64,000 nt of DNA. It comes from Pseudomonas bubulae. Lineage in GTDB: Bacteria; Pseudomonadota; Gammaproteobacteria; Pseudomonadales; Pseudomonadaceae. Shown here one piece after another: positions 1 to 9,777 of this stretch. The notes below the pieces were generated by a model. That model saw nothing but the letters and a program-made list of their open reading frames with translations. It was not told where the DNA came from and searched no databases. The translations under genes and the position numbers were made by a program. The first letter of the stretch is position 1, and each line of letters begins with the position of its first letter. The DNA lies in NCBI RefSeq assembly GCF_037023725.1, contig NZ_CP146077.1, positions 2,517,001-2,581,000 of the forward strand, read 5' to 3'.

Positions 1-1083
1 AATGCCCTTGATCACATCGACCACGCCGCCGATCTCGTCACTGTCCTTGGCCAGTTGCGTTACCGTGGCCCCGGTTTCACCCACCACAACCGACAGGCGC
101 TGGATCGCTTCGCGGGTTTCGCCGGCAATATCGCGACCGCGACTGGTCAGACGGTTGGCTTCCTGGGTCGCGTCGGCAGTGCGCTGCACATGGCTGGCCA
201 CTTCCTGGGTGGTGGCAGCCATCTGGTTGACGGCGGTAGCCACTTGCTCGGTCTCGACGCGCTGGCGCTCCAGTCCGGTCGAGCTTTTGTGTGCCAGAAT
301 GTCGGACTGACGGGCCTGGCCGCTGAGGTGTTCGGCGGTATCCTGCAGGCGTGTCAGGCAGGTCTTCAGGCGCGCTTCCTGGCTCAGGATGGACATTTCC
401 AGACGCGCTTGCGGGCCACGGCTGTCGGTGTACATCTGGGCAATCAACGGGTCGGAGGTGGTCTGCTCGGCCAGACGCAGCAGGCGTTTGACCCCGCGCT
501 GTTGCCAGCTCAGGCCCAGCAGCCCCAACGGTATCGACAGCAGGGCTGCCAGGGCAAAACCCCAGCTCGAATTGAGCATGGCGCCAATCATGAAGCTCAA
601 TTGGCTGACCAGGATAAAGGGCAGCCAGTCCTGCAGCACCGGCAGCCACTTGTCGCGCTGAGGCACCGCGGATTTGCCGCGGTTGAGGCGTGTGTACAGG
701 GCTTCGGCGCGGCGGATCTGTTCGGCCGTTGGCTTGACCCGCACCGACTCGTAACCCACGACCTGCTCATTCTCGAAAACCGGCGTTACATAGGCGTTAA
801 CCCAGTAATGGTCGCCGTTTTTGCAGCGGTTTTTGACGATGCCCATCCACGGCGAACCCTTTTTCAGGGTGCTCCACATATGCTCGAAGACTGCTGAGGG
901 CACGTCCGGGTGGCGCACCAGATTGTGCGGCGCGCGTATCAGCTCCTCACGCGAAAACCCGCTGATTTCCCTGAACGCATCGTTGCAGTAGGTGATCACG
1001 CCTTTGGCATCGGTCGTGGAAATCAACCGTTGTTGCGCGGGGAATGTGCGTTCGCGTTGAGTGATGGGCTGGTTGTTACGCAT
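1..1083 (-). CDS. aer: Aerotaxis receptor Aer (PAS-containing methyl-accepting chemotaxis protein), C-terminus cut by window edge
   Basis: The 361 visible residues begin MRNNQPITQRE and run off the left edge without a stop. An N-terminal PAS domain (about residues 10-115; motifs GVITYCNDAFREISGFS and KNRCKNGDHYWVNAYV) resembles the FAD-binding sensor of E. coli Aer. A hydrophobic hairpin follows (about 155-195), then the start of the methyl-accepting coiled coil with QVATAVNQMAATTQEVA. By family, Aer reads electron-transport redox state and signals through CheW/CheA for energy taxis; it sits in the inner membrane with both main domains cytoplasmic. A FliA-type promoter lies just upstream, as expected for a motility gene. 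The highly conserved signalling tip lies outside the window. Confidence 0.9.
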   Translation of the reverse strand, partial: MRNNQPITQRERTFPAQQRLISTTDAKGVITYCNDAFREISGFSREELIRAPHNLVRHPDVPSAVFEHMWSTLKKGSPWMGIVKNRCKNGDHYWVNAYVTPVFENEQVVGYESVRVKPTAEQIRRAEALYTRLNRGKSAVPQRDKWLPVLQDWLPFILVSQLSFMIGAMLNSSWGFALAALLSIPLGLLGLSWQQRGVKRLLRLAEQTTSDPLIAQMYTDSRGPQARLEMSILSQEARLKTCLTRLQDTAEHLSGQARQSDILAHKSSTGLERQRVETEQVATAVNQMAATTQEVASHVQRTADATQEANRLTSRGRDIAGETREAIQRLSVVVGETGATVTQLAKDSDEIGGVVDVIKGI

Positions 1084-1112
1084 GTCGTTTCAATCCGCAA
1101 GACTTTGACAGG

Positions 1113-1139
1113 CTGTCGGCATGCTCAAGGAATTGTTTA
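1113..1139 (-). promoter_or_regulatory. Candidate sigma-28 (FliA) promoter of aer
   Basis: Read on the minus strand, TAAACAAT is followed after exactly 11 bases by GCCGACAG, 30 bases before the aer start codon. The FliA consensus is TAAAGTTT-N11-GCCGATAA; spacing is perfect, the -35 keeps TAAA and the -10 keeps 6 of 8 bases. Chemoreceptor genes are normally class IV flagellar genes. Confidence 0.65.
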
Positions 1140-1163
1140 ATTTATATTTCAGGCCCCTGGCCT

Positions 1164-1955
1164 TCAGGGGGCGAGCATCGGGTAGGTAAAAAACAGGAAA
1201 TGCAGCACATTGAGGCCAAAGTGGGTGGCGATCGCCGCACCCAGCCCGCCAAAGCGGTAGGCCAGGCCGTAACCGACACCGGCCAGCCCGGCCAGTAGCA
1301 TCCATTGCCAGCCGGCGGGTGCATGGGCCAGGCCAAACAGTATCGAGGCCAGCACCAGCGCAATGCTCTGCCCATGGGGCAGCAACTTGAACTTGCGGCT
1401 AAGTCCGCCCTGGATGTAACCGCGAAACAGCGCTTCTTCAACCAGGGTGACCAGCAGTAGATTATTCAGCAGCCAGAGGGTGCTCTGATGAGGCCATTTC
1501 GGTGCCCAGGCAATCATGCCCAGCAGCATCGCTCCGCCCAGCGCCGCAATGGCGGCCAGGGCCAGACCCATTGCAGTGGCCCCCAGGGATACCCGCCAGG
1601 CAAAGCGCGGTGCTATCCAGGGGCATACCAGCAGCAGCCAGAAGCCAATCAGCGGTTTGTCCAGATTGAAGTACATCGAGAAGGGCACGGCATCAGGGGT
1701 CAGTCGCGTGGGGGTGATGGCGCGACCGTTATGGAAACCTGGCAGCCAGTGCAAGGCCAGCGCCAGCGCCAGCAGCACAAACAAGGCATGCCCGGCATAG
1801 CGCAGCAAATGGCTTTTGTTCTGCACAACGGCAAACCCGCTGACAGTCAACAAGGCTAGCGCGATGAGGGTTTGAGCGCCTAATTGCCCGTAGCTGAGGG
1901 CAAGGCCGTAGCCCAGGGTCAGTAGTGCCAGATAAGGCCAGGGCAAAGCAATCAT
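1164..1955 (-). CDS. CPBP family intramembrane metalloprotease (Abi/CAAX-type)
   Basis: This 263-residue protein is almost entirely hydrophobic with about eight membrane segments. The family signature EEALFRGYIQGG (EExxxR motif, about residue 173) is present, followed by the second conserved block FGLAHAP, whose His should be a metal ligand, and later by IATHFGLN with a further His. CPBP proteins resemble CAAX prenyl endopeptidases (Rce1); in bacteria most have no known substrate, although some process or protect against peptides. It lies downstream of acnA on the same strand but behind a terminator, so it is probably its own unit. The physiological role is unknown. Confidence 0.85.
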   Translation of the reverse strand: MIALPWPYLALLTLGYGLALSYGQLGAQTLIALALLTVSGFAVVQNKSHLLRYAGHALFVLLALALALHWLPGFHNGRAITPTRLTPDAVPFSMYFNLDKPLIGFWLLLVCPWIAPRFAWRVSLGATAMGLALAAIAALGGAMLLGMIAWAPKWPHQSTLWLLNNLLLVTLVEEALFRGYIQGGLSRKFKLLPHGQSIALVLASILFGLAHAPAGWQWMLLAGLAGVGYGLAYRFGGLGAAIATHFGLNVLHFLFFTYPMLAP

Positions 1956-1973
1956 GTGAATCCTTGCAATCGT

Positions 1974-2003
1974 TAAAAAACACCCCGGATCCAGTCCGGG
2001 GTG
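1974..2003 (-). terminator. Rho-independent terminator downstream of acnA
   Basis: On the minus strand an 8-bp CACCCCGG/CCGGGGTG stem with a short loop is followed by TTTTTT. It lies between the acnA stop and the CPBP gene, so it should end acnA transcription. Confidence 0.8.
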
Positions 2004-2027
2004 CGCAAGTATAACGATTCGTGGCCC

Positions 2028-2115
2028 TGTGGGAGCGGGCTCGCTCGCGATGGCATCACCTCGGCCTGGCTGACAGACCGTGTAGTCCGAATCGCGAGCA
2101 AGCCCGCTCCCACAA
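2028..2115. repeat. REP doublet (REPIN-like)
   Basis: Two inverted copies of TGTGGGAGCGGGCTCGCTCG / CGAGCAAGCCCGCTCCCACA flank a short, variable centre. This is the common Pseudomonas REP family, thought to be mobilised by RAYT transposases; no RAYT gene is in this window. It lies downstream of acnA. Confidence 0.9.
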
Positions 2116-2128
2116 GGTTGAGGTGCGT

Positions 2129-4873
2129 CTATGAAGCAATCAGCTGACGCAGCACATAGTGCAAAATCCCTCCGGCCTTGAAGTATTCCACCTCGTTAAG
2201 GGTATCGATTCTGCAGAGCACTTCGACTTTTTCCTGGCTGCCGTCCTCGCGGGTGATGACCAGGGTCAGGTTCATTCGCGGTTGCAGTTCGGTACCGGTC
2301 AACCCGAGGATATCCAGGGTTTCCTTGCCTGTAATGTTCAGGCTTTTGCGGTTCTGATCGAGCTTGAACTGCAAGGGCAGCACGCCCATGCCCACCAGGT
2401 TGGAGCGGTGGATGCGCTCGAAACTCTCGGCAATCACCGCCTTGACCCCCAACAGGTTGGTGCCCTTGGCCGCCCAGTCGCGGCTTGAGCCAGTACCGTA
2501 TTCCTGGCCGGCTATCACCACCAGCGGAGTGCCTGAGGCCTGGTAACGCATGGCCGCGTCAAAGATCGGCAGTTTTTCACCGGTGGGGATGTAGATCGTA
2601 TTGCCGCCTTCTTCGCCGCCGAGCATTTCGTTGCGAATGCGAATATTGGCGAAGGTACCGCGCATCATCACTTCATGGTTGCCACGCCGCGAGCCGTAAG
2701 AGTTGAAGTCCCGTGGTTCTACGCCCTTGTCGCGCAAGTAGCGCCCGGCGGGGCTGTCAGCCTTGATATTGCCGGCCGGGGAAATATGGTCGGTGGTGAC
2801 CGAGTCACCCAGCAACGCAAGGATGTTTGCGCCTTTGACGTCGGCAATCACCGGTAGTGGCCCGCTGATTTCGTCGAAGAACGGCGGATGCTGGATGTAG
2901 GTTGAGTCCTCTTGCCAGACATAAGTTGCGGCTTGCGGTACTTCGATGGCTTGCCACTGTTCGTCGCCGGCAAACACCTCGGCGTATTCCTTGTGGAACA
3001 TGCCTGTGGTCACCTGGGCCACGGCGTCGGCGATTTCTTTCTGGCTGGGCCAGATATCGCGCAGGTACACCGGTTTGCCGTCTTTTCCGGTCCCCAGCGG
3101 TTCACGGCTGATATCAATGCGTACTGTGCCCGCAAGGGCATAGGCCACCACCAGGGGTGGCGAGGCCAGCCAGTTGGTTTTCACCAGCGGATGCACGCGC
3201 CCCTCAAAGTTGCGGTTGCCCGACAGCACTGAAGCCACGGTCAGGTCGGACTGGGTAATGGCCTTTTCGATCGGCTCGGGCAGTGGCCCGGAATTGCCGA
3301 TACAGGTGGTGCAGCCGTAGCCCACCAGGGCAAAGCCCAACTGGTCGAGGTACGGGGTCAGGCCGGCGGCCGCGTAGTAATCGGTGACTACCTTGGAGCC
3401 CGGTGCCAGCGACGTCTTGACCCACGGTTGGCGTGTCAGGCCTTTTTCGACGGCTTTTTTGGCCACCAGGCCTGCGGCCATCATCACACTGGGGTTCGAG
3501 GTGTTGGTGCAGGACGTAATGGCGGCAATCACCACAGCGCCGTTTTTCAGGCGATAGGTATGGCCTTCGTAACTGTAGTCCGCTTCACCGATCAAGTCGG
3601 CATTGCCCACGGCAACACCGCCGCCACCTTCGCTTTCAAGGCGGCCTTCTTCTTTTTTAGTGGCCGGCTTGAATTGCAGGCTGAGAAAGTCGTCGAAAGC
3701 TTGCCCGACATCGGGCAGTGCAACCCGGTCTTGCGGTCGTTTTGGCCCGGCCAGGCTGGCTTCGACGGTGCCCATGTCCAGAGCCAGGGTTTCGCTGAAA
3801 ACCGGCTCCTGGCCTGCGACCCGCCATAGCCCTTGGGCCTTGCAGTAAGCCTCGACCAGTTTGACTGTGGCCTCTGGGCGGCCTGAAAGACGCAGGTAAT
3901 CCAGGGTGATCTCATCCACCGGGAAAAACCCGCAGGTGGCGCCGTATTCCGGGGCCATATTGGCAAGCGTGGCACGGTCGGCCAGCGGCAGATCCGCCAG
4001 GCCATCGCCATAGAATTCTACGAACTTGCCGACCACACCCTTGCTGCGCAGCATTTGCGTCACGGTCAGCACCAGGTCGGTGGCGGTGATGCCTTCTTTG
4101 AGCTTGCCGCTGAGCTTGAAGCCCACGACTTCGGGGATCAGCATCGACACGGGCTGGCCCAGCATGGCCGCTTCGGCTTCAATGCCGCCCACGCCCCAGC
4201 CCAGCACACCCAGGCCATTGATCATGGTGGTATGGGAGTCGGTGCCTACCAGGGTGTCGGGGAAGGCGTAGGTGCGGCCGTCTTCATCCTTGGTCCAGAC
4301 CGTGCGGCCCAGGTATTCCAGGTTCACCTGATGGCAAATCCCGGTACCGGGTGGGACCACGCTGAAATTATCGAAGGCATTTTGACCCCAGCGTAAAAAC
4401 GCATAGCGTTCGCCGTTGCGCTCCATCTCTATATCGACGTTTTGCTCGAAGGCGCTGGCGCTGGCAAACCGGTCGACCATCACCGAGTGGTCAATTACCA
4501 GGTCCACGGGGGACAGCGGGTTGATACGTTGCGGATCACCCCCGGCTTTGGCCATGGCGGCGCGCATGGCGGCCAGGTCGACCACTGCCGGTACGCCGGT
4601 GAAGTCCTGCATCAGCACCCGCGCAGGGCGGTACTGGATTTCCCGGTCGCTGCGCCGTGCCTTGAGCCAGGCGGCCAGAGCTTTGAGGTCGGGCTCGGTG
4701 ACGGTTTTACCGTCTTCCCAGCGCAGCAGGTTTTCCAGCAGCACTTTGAGTGACATGGGTAGCCTGCTCAAATCGCCGAGTGATTTGGCGGCGAGGGCAA
4801 GGCTGAAATAGTGATAAGTCTTATCGTCGACTTTTAGTGTGGCTAGGGTGTTCAGGCTATCGAGGGAGGACAT
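2129..4873 (-). CDS. acnA: Aconitate hydratase A (aconitase, [4Fe-4S])
   Basis: Citrate-to-isocitrate isomerase of the TCA and glyoxylate cycles, cytoplasmic. The 914-residue length fits AcnA/IRP1-type enzymes. Cluster ligands are visible in [11 protein letters not shown] (about residue 455) and [13 protein letters not shown] (about 520). The C-terminal swivel domain carries [10 protein letters not shown] with the active-site Ser/Arg. The start ([17 protein letters not shown]) is preceded by AGGAG at suitable distance. The gene is monocistronic: its own terminator lies downstream and rlmM is divergent upstream. In other bacteria this type is the stress- and iron-responsive, relatively oxidant-stable aconitase; nothing here shows its regulation directly. 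Confidence 0.97.
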   Translation of the reverse strand: MSSLDSLNTLATLKVDDKTYHYFSLALAAKSLGDLSRLPMSLKVLLENLLRWEDGKTVTEPDLKALAAWLKARRSDREIQYRPARVLMQDFTGVPAVVDLAAMRAAMAKAGGDPQRINPLSPVDLVIDHSVMVDRFASASAFEQNVDIEMERNGERYAFLRWGQNAFDNFSVVPPGTGICHQVNLEYLGRTVWTKDEDGRTYAFPDTLVGTDSHTTMINGLGVLGWGVGGIEAEAAMLGQPVSMLIPEVVGFKLSGKLKEGITATDLVLTVTQMLRSKGVVGKFVEFYGDGLADLPLADRATLANMAPEYGATCGFFPVDEITLDYLRLSGRPEATVKLVEAYCKAQGLWRVAGQEPVFSETLALDMGTVEASLAGPKRPQDRVALPDVGQAFDDFLSLQFKPATKKEEGRLESEGGGGVAVGNADLIGEADYSYEGHTYRLKNGAVVIAAITSCTNTSNPSVMMAAGLVAKKAVEKGLTRQPWVKTSLAPGSKVVTDYYAAAGLTPYLDQLGFALVGYGCTTCIGNSGPLPEPIEKAITQSDLTVASVLSGNRNFEGRVHPLVKTNWLASPPLVVAYALAGTVRIDISREPLGTGKDGKPVYLRDIWPSQKEIADAVAQVTTGMFHKEYAEVFAGDEQWQAIEVPQAATYVWQEDSTYIQHPPFFDEISGPLPVIADVKGANILALLGDSVTTDHISPAGNIKADSPAGRYLRDKGVEPRDFNSYGSRRGNHEVMMRGTFANIRIRNEMLGGEEGGNTIYIPTGEKLPIFDAAMRYQASGTPLVVIAGQEYGTGSSRDWAAKGTNLLGVKAVIAESFERIHRSNLVGMGVLPLQFKLDQNRKSLNITGKETLDILGLTGTELQPRMNLTLVITREDGSQEKVEVLCRIDTLNEVEYFKAGGILHYVLRQLIAS

Positions 4874-5077
4874 GAAATGACTCCTTTAGACGGATCACGT
4901 GGCACAAGCAGAGCTTCTAACCTAGCTCTGATTAGGGGCTGTGGCTAATAACTGGACTGTCTATGCGGGTTCAAGGTTCCGAACTCGGCTATCATGCCGA
5001 CCTTTTCGTGACAGTCCTTGCGCCAAATCAAGGATGCGCAGCCGGGCAATTCCTGCCCGCTGCCCAGGAGTAATTCA

Positions 5078-6157
5078 ATGAACACCGTTTTTATGCACTG
5101 CCGGCCCGGGTTTGAAGGCGAAGTCTGCTCGGAAATCGCCGAGCACGCCGCCCGCCTTAATGTGGCTGGCTACGCCAAGGCCAAGCCTGGCACTGCCTGT
5201 GCCGAGTTTGTGTGCACTGAAGAGGGCGGCGCTGAACGGCTGATGAACAGCTTGCGTTTTGCCGAACTGATTTTCCCGCGTCAATGGGCTCGTGGCGGCT
5301 TTGTCGAGCTGCCGGAGACCGACCGGATCAGCGTGATCCTCGAACACATGGCCGACTTCCCGGTGTGTGGCAGCCTGTGGCTGGAAATCGTCGACACCAA
5401 TGACGGCAAGGAACTGTCCAACTTCTGCAAAAAGTTCGACGGTCATCTGCGCAAAGCGCTGATCAAGGCCGGCAAACTGACTGAAGAAGAGGACGGGAGC
5501 AAACCGCGCCTGCTGCTGACGTTTAAAAGTGGTCGTGAAGTGTTTCTTGGCCTGGCCCCGGCCAACAACTCGGCCATGTGGCCCATGGGCATCCCGCGCC
5601 TGAAATTCCCCCGCGAAGCGCCTAGCCGTTCAACCCTCAAGCTTGAAGAGGCCTGGCACCATTTTATCCCCCGCGACCAGTGGGACGAGCGCCTGCACAG
5701 CGACATGACCGGTGTTGACCTTGGCGCTGCGCCGGGTGGCTGGACCTGGCAACTGGTCAACCGTGGCATGATCGTGACTGCCATCGACAATGGCCCTATG
5801 GCTGAAAGCCTGATGGATACCGGTCTGGTGCAGCACTTGATGGCCGATGGCTTTACCTTCAAGCCCAAGCAGCCGGTGGACTGGATGGTCTGCGATATTG
5901 TGGAGAAACCGGCGCGCAATGCGGCCATGCTCGAAGAGTGGATTGGTGAAGGTCATTGCCGTGAAGCGGTAGTCAACTTGAAGCTGCCGATGAAACAACG
6001 TTACGCCGAAGTACGCCGTTTGCTCGACCGTATTGCAGACGGTTTCAAGGCACGCGGCATTCAGGTTGAAATCGGCTGCAAGCAGCTGTACCACGACCGT
6101 GAAGAAGTGACCTGCCATTTGCGTCGACTGGACGTTAAAAAAACCAAATCTCGCTGA
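5078..6157 (+). CDS. rlmM: 23S rRNA (cytidine-2498-2'-O)-methyltransferase RlmM
   Basis: A 359-residue protein with an N-terminal THUMP-like half and a C-terminal Rossmann methyltransferase domain. The SAM-binding loop DLGAAPGGWTWQL is at about residue 212, and catalytic-type Lys residues lie in VVNLKLPMKQRY and near the C-terminus. It 2'-O-methylates C2498 of 23S rRNA before 50S assembly. The ATG at 5078 was chosen because CAGGAG precedes it by 7 bases and MNTVFMHCRPGFEGE is the conserved N-terminus; the frame is open about 60 bases further upstream. tusA follows 14 bases downstream and is probably co-transcribed. Confidence 0.95.
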   Translation: MNTVFMHCRPGFEGEVCSEIAEHAARLNVAGYAKAKPGTACAEFVCTEEGGAERLMNSLRFAELIFPRQWARGGFVELPETDRISVILEHMADFPVCGSLWLEIVDTNDGKELSNFCKKFDGHLRKALIKAGKLTEEEDGSKPRLLLTFKSGREVFLGLAPANNSAMWPMGIPRLKFPREAPSRSTLKLEEAWHHFIPRDQWDERLHSDMTGVDLGAAPGGWTWQLVNRGMIVTAIDNGPMAESLMDTGLVQHLMADGFTFKPKQPVDWMVCDIVEKPARNAAMLEEWIGEGHCREAVVNLKLPMKQRYAEVRRLLDRIADGFKARGIQVEIGCKQLYHDREEVTCHLRRLDVKKTKSR

Positions 6158-6171
6158 TCTGGGAGTAAGTG

Positions 6172-6420
6172 ATGAGTTTTACCGACCTGCCGGTTGACGG
6201 CACCCTGGACGCTACCGGCCTGAACTGCCCGGAGCCGGTGATGATGCTGCACCAATATATTCGCGACCTGGCGCCGGGTGGCTTGTTGAAAGTCATTGCG
6301 ACGGATCCTTCGACCCGCCGCGACATTCCCAAGTTCTGCGTGTTTCTGGACCATGAACTGGTGGGCCAGCAGGAAGAGGCGGGCACGTACTTGTACTGGA
6401 TCCGCAAGAAGCAGGATTGA
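6172..6420 (+). CDS. tusA: Sulfurtransferase TusA
   Basis: An 82-residue IF3-like fold protein. The signature [15 protein letters not shown] contains the active-site Cys in CPEP (about residue 18) that carries persulfide. TusA passes sulfur from IscS toward TusBCD/TusE for mnm5s2U34 modification of tRNA, and also affects molybdopterin and other sulfur relays. GGGAG sits 6 bases before the ATG at 6172; the GTG one codon upstream is badly spaced. It follows rlmM closely, so both genes of this small operon serve RNA modification. Confidence 0.94.
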   Translation: MSFTDLPVDGTLDATGLNCPEPVMMLHQYIRDLAPGGLLKVIATDPSTRRDIPKFCVFLDHELVGQQEEAGTYLYWIRKKQD

Positions 6421-6447
6421 CGGCGCCCATAGCAATTGCGCCGGTCT

Positions 6448-6534
6448 TGTGGGAGCGGGCTTGCTCGCGATGCAGGCGCCACGGTCTGTCAGGCAAACCA
6501 CGCTGATGCCATCGCGGGCAAGCCCGCTGCCACC
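6448..6534. repeat. REP doublet between convergent tusA and norM
   Basis: Inverted pair GTGGGAGCGGGCTTGCTCGC / GCGGGCAAGCCCGCTGCCAC with a 40-base centre. The right arm has one base change (GCTGCCAC instead of GCTCCCAC). Its position between converging genes suggests a secondary role as a transcript-end structure. Confidence 0.9.
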
Positions 6535-6538
6535 GCAT

Positions 6539-7939
6539 TTATGTGCGGCGGCGGATATGTTTTTTCGCACTGCGCGCCAACCGCACACCCAGCATCAGTG
6601 CCGCGCAGGTCAGGCCAACGATCAAGCCCTGCCATAGCCCGCTCGGGCCATTGGCCGGGCCGAACCAGTCGGTCAGCCCCAGGGCGTAGCCCACCGGCAA
6701 ACCAATCCCCCAGTAGGCAAACAGGGTCAGGATCATCGTCACTCGTGTGTCCTGATAACCGCGCAGGGCACCGGCAGCGGTGACCTGGATCACGTCCGAG
6801 AACTGATACAGCGCAGCAAACATCAACAGCATGGTCGCCACCTCGATCACCATGGGATCGGCGGTGTAGACGGTGGCAATCTGCTCACGCAGCAGCAGGA
6901 TCAGACTGGCGGAAATCGCCGCCCAGACCAGTGCGGTGCCCATGCCCACGCCCGCTACAAAGCGTGCCTCGCGCGGTTGCTGGCGGCCCAGGGCCTGACC
7001 CACGCGCACGGTAATCGCCATACCCAGTGAGTATGGAATCATAAAGACCAGCGAACTGAAGTTCAGGGCGATTTGATGGCCCGCCACCACCGTGGCCCCC
7101 AAACTGCCGATCAACAGCGCAATCACCGCAAAAATGCTCGATTCGGCAAAGACTGCGATGCCAATCGGCAAGCCCACACTGAGCAAACGCTTGAGGATCG
7201 CCCATTTTGGCCATTCAAAATGGCTGTAGACCTTACTCGACTGGTAGATGGCCCCTCTGAACGTCCAGACCACCATGCCCAGAGCCATAAACCACATCAC
7301 AATGGCCGTGGCCCAGCCGCAGCCCACGCCGCCCATGGCCGGGACGCCAAAGTGGCCATAGATGAAGATGTAGTTGATCGGGATATTCAGTGCCAGGGCA
7401 CTGAGCCCCAGGATCATGCTTGGCCGGGTTTTTCCCAGGCCATCGCTGAAATTACGCAACACGCAATACAGCCCCACGGCGGGCATGCCGCTGGCGATCC
7501 CGTGCAGGTAACCCATGCTGGGGGTGATCAGCTCAGGGTCGACCTTCATCAGATGCAATAGCGGCTCGGCCGCGATCAGGATCAACGCTGCGCACAGGCC
7601 GGTAATCAGTGCCAGCCACAGTGCCTGGCGTACGATGGGGCCGATTTCGCCGTGTGCATTGGCGCCAAACCGCTGGGCGACCTTGGGCGTGGTCGCCAGC
7701 AGAATGCCGGACATCAACAAAAACACCGGAACCCAGATCGAGTTGCCCAGTGCCACGGCGGCCAGATCCCGAGGGCCGACGCGCCCGGCCATCACGGCAT
7801 CGACAAAACCCATGGCCGTGGTTGCGATCTGCGAAATGATGATGGGAAATGCCAGCGCCAACAGCGCGCGCACCTCGGTGCGTACCCGGGCCGGGCGGCT
7901 GACAGGGAGGGAAGAGGGGGGGTGAGTCACAGAGTTCAC
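6539..7939 (-). CDS. MATE family multidrug efflux transporter (NorM/PmpM type)
   Basis: A 466-residue protein with twelve predicted membrane helices in two homologous halves. The N-terminal block LALAFPIIISQIATTAMGFV and the later GALRGYQDTRVTM are typical of the NorM subfamily, which exports cationic drugs in exchange for Na+ or H+. The assigned start is GTG (MNSVTHPPSS) with no strong ribosome site; a second GTG three codons later is equally possible. Divergent pdxB is the upstream neighbour, and a short inverted repeat lies between the two. The substrate cannot be predicted. Confidence 0.9.
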   Translation of the reverse strand: MNSVTHPPSSLPVSRPARVRTEVRALLALAFPIIISQIATTAMGFVDAVMAGRVGPRDLAAVALGNSIWVPVFLLMSGILLATTPKVAQRFGANAHGEIGPIVRQALWLALITGLCAALILIAAEPLLHLMKVDPELITPSMGYLHGIASGMPAVGLYCVLRNFSDGLGKTRPSMILGLSALALNIPINYIFIYGHFGVPAMGGVGCGWATAIVMWFMALGMVVWTFRGAIYQSSKVYSHFEWPKWAILKRLLSVGLPIGIAVFAESSIFAVIALLIGSLGATVVAGHQIALNFSSLVFMIPYSLGMAITVRVGQALGRQQPREARFVAGVGMGTALVWAAISASLILLLREQIATVYTADPMVIEVATMLLMFAALYQFSDVIQVTAAGALRGYQDTRVTMILTLFAYWGIGLPVGYALGLTDWFGPANGPSGLWQGLIVGLTCAALMLGVRLARSAKKHIRRRT

Positions 7940-7986
7940 TGGCTTGTATCCACAGGGTTAAACGCGCAAAGCCGGGGATTGTACGC

Positions 7987-8002
7987 CTGACCATGTGGTC
8001 AG
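7987..8002. promoter_or_regulatory. Inverted repeat between divergent norM and pdxB, possible operator
   Basis: CTGACC-ATGT-GGTCAG, 6-bp perfect arms with a 4-bp spacer, about 50 bases from the norM start. Such a site could bind a dimeric regulator, but none is encoded next to it. Confidence 0.3.
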
Positions 8003-8113
8003 TTAATAGCGAGTTGTAGGCCCTTTGTAAGCGTGCCCGCAAGTACCTGCACACCCGGCTGGCCCATTGCGCGTAACAACGCCTACACTGCCACTCCGCG
8101 AAAGGAGCCTGCC

Positions 8114-9256
8114 ATGTTGATTGTTGCTGATGAAAATATTCCGCTGATCGAAGAATTTTTTGCTGACTTCGGTGAAATACGCCGCTTGCCGGGGCGCCAG
8201 ATCAACCGTGCAGACGTTCACGATGCCGATGTTTTGCTGGTGCGCTCGGTGACCAAAGTGGACCGCGAGCTGCTCGAAGGCAGTGCAGTGCGGTTTGTCG
8301 GAACCTGCACCATCGGCACTGATCACCTGGCGCTGGATTACTTCCAGCAGTCTGGTATCCACTGGTCCAGTGCTCCTGGCTGCAATGCCCGTGGCGTCGT
8401 GGACTACGTGCTCGGCAGCCTGCTGACGCTGGCTGAAATCGAAGGCGCCGACTTGACCCAGCGCACCTACGGCGTGATTGGTGCCGGTGAAGTGGGCGGT
8501 CGCCTGGTCAACGTCTTGCGTTCACTGGGCTTCAATGTGCTGGTTTGCGACCCGGTGCGGGCGGCGGCCGAGGGCGGTGACTATGTCAGCCTTGAGCACG
8601 TGATCGAGCAGTGCGATGTACTCAGCCTGCATACGCCGCTGGACAGGACCGGCGATTACCCGACCTGGCATCTGCTTGATCAGCAGCGGCTGGAACAGCT
8701 GAAACCGGGTACCTGGCTGATCAACGCCAGCCGCGGCCCGGTGGTGGATAATGCCGCGCTGCGTGAAGTTTTGACCCGCCGGGATGATCTGCAAGCGGTA
8801 CTGGATGTATGGGAGGGTGAGCCGCAAGTAGACCGCGAACTGGCGGATCTGTGCGTGCTGGCCACCCCGCATATTGCCGGCTACAGCCTGGATGGCAAAC
8901 AGCGGGGTACGGCACAGATTTATCAGGCATTGTGCGATTTTCTGGGGCATAGCCCTGAAGTCAAACTGGCCGACCTGCTGCCGTCCCCCTGGCTGGCCAA
9001 GGTTGAACTGAGTGCTGACAGCGACCCGGCATGGGCCCTGGCCATGCTCTGTCGCGGTGTGTACGACCCGCGCCGTGACGATGCCGACTTTCGCCGCAGT
9101 TTGAGTGGAACCGTCCAGGAGCAAAAGCTGGCATTCGACGGACTGCGCAAAAACTACCCGATTCGCCGCGAAATTGAAGGCTTGCCGGTGCATATCGCGG
9201 GTGATTCAGTGGCCCTGAAGCAACTGGTAAAAGCCTTGGGCGCCGTGCCGGTCTGA
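8114..9256 (+). CDS. pdxB: Erythronate-4-phosphate dehydrogenase
   Basis: Second step of DXP-dependent pyridoxal 5'-phosphate biosynthesis: oxidises 4-phosphoerythronate, NAD-linked, cytoplasmic. A 380-residue D-2-hydroxyacid dehydrogenase. The Rossmann motif [16 protein letters not shown] is at about 120; the catalytic Arg, Glu and His lie in [17 protein letters not shown] and [13 protein letters not shown], the last being the PdxB-specific form. The C-terminal DUF3410 dimerisation region distinguishes it from other dehydrogenases. The start [16 protein letters not shown] follows AAAGGAG by 7 bases. Confidence 0.96.
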   Translation: MLIVADENIPLIEEFFADFGEIRRLPGRQINRADVHDADVLLVRSVTKVDRELLEGSAVRFVGTCTIGTDHLALDYFQQSGIHWSSAPGCNARGVVDYVLGSLLTLAEIEGADLTQRTYGVIGAGEVGGRLVNVLRSLGFNVLVCDPVRAAAEGGDYVSLEHVIEQCDVLSLHTPLDRTGDYPTWHLLDQQRLEQLKPGTWLINASRGPVVDNAALREVLTRRDDLQAVLDVWEGEPQVDRELADLCVLATPHIAGYSLDGKQRGTAQIYQALCDFLGHSPEVKLADLLPSPWLAKVELSADSDPAWALAMLCRGVYDPRRDDADFRRSLSGTVQEQKLAFDGLRKNYPIRREIEGLPVHIAGDSVALKQLVKALGAVPV

Positions 9257-9268
9257 ATGTGCAGGCCT

Positions 9269-9299
9269 AAAAAAACCGGCCCTACGCAGTAAGGCCGGT
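9269..9299 (-). terminator. Intrinsic terminator, minus-strand T run
   Basis: ACCGGCC...GGCCGGT stem; on the minus strand it is followed by a run of seven T. It lies between the 3' ends of pdxB and the small minus-strand gene and best serves the latter, though the hairpin may act in both directions. Confidence 0.75.
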
Positions 9300-9348
9300 C
9301 AGTGACGCGAATGCTGTTTAATCATGTACAGGGTCTTGTTGGCAAGGA

Positions 9349-9525
9349 TCAGCCCTTGCGTGATGGCGTGACCAGGCGTTGCTCCAGCTCATGGCAGGCG
9401 TCCTGAATCATCGCCTCGGTGATCAGGATCTCCTGACCATTTTCGTCGATAAACGCGCACCCCAGAGATTGCTGTGGCTGGGTACGAATCACCGGTACGG
9501 CTTGAGCGTTCTGTTGCAAATCCAT
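9349..9525 (-). CDS. Small conserved Pseudomonas protein, function unknown
   Basis: A 58-residue acidic protein beginning MDLQQNAQAVPVI with the central block GCAFIDENGQEILITEAMI and a short C-terminal helix ending LVTPSRKG. It resembles a group of short Pseudomonas proteins of the PA1571 type by recollection; no function is known. The ATG at 9525 was chosen because GAGGAG sits 7 bases ahead; an in-frame upstream start adds only MRRQA and has no ribosome site. It is a single gene with its own terminator. Confidence 0.7.
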   Translation of the reverse strand: MDLQQNAQAVPVIRTQPQQSLGCAFIDENGQEILITEAMIQDACHELEQRLVTPSRKG

Positions 9526-9777
9526 GGCCTGTCTCCTCATCAGGGTGTAGCGCTACTTTAGATCCGTTTAATGACCAAGCTGTTACAAACTTGGCGACCA
9601 CCCCAGTCCAACAGAAATATCCTGAAACTTCCAGCCCGACTTTAGAACATTACTGTCTAGGGTTTGTGGTGACAGGTCATATTCAAAACGAGTGAGAAAG
9701 ATTTACCGGTTTTAGGCGAACTTCGTTGTAGGCTGTGTAAGGCTTTTTACGCTGATCCACACTGCGGATACCCTCCC

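Noticed and set aside
55..897. Long plus-strand open frame over the aer region
   Set aside because: It is the antisense shadow of the chemoreceptor gene; the minus-strand frame encodes recognisable PAS and MCP sequence.
9526..9777. Regulatory element in the 252-base gap upstream of the ABC exporter
   Set aside because: No convincing promoter, hairpin or operator could be identified by eye.
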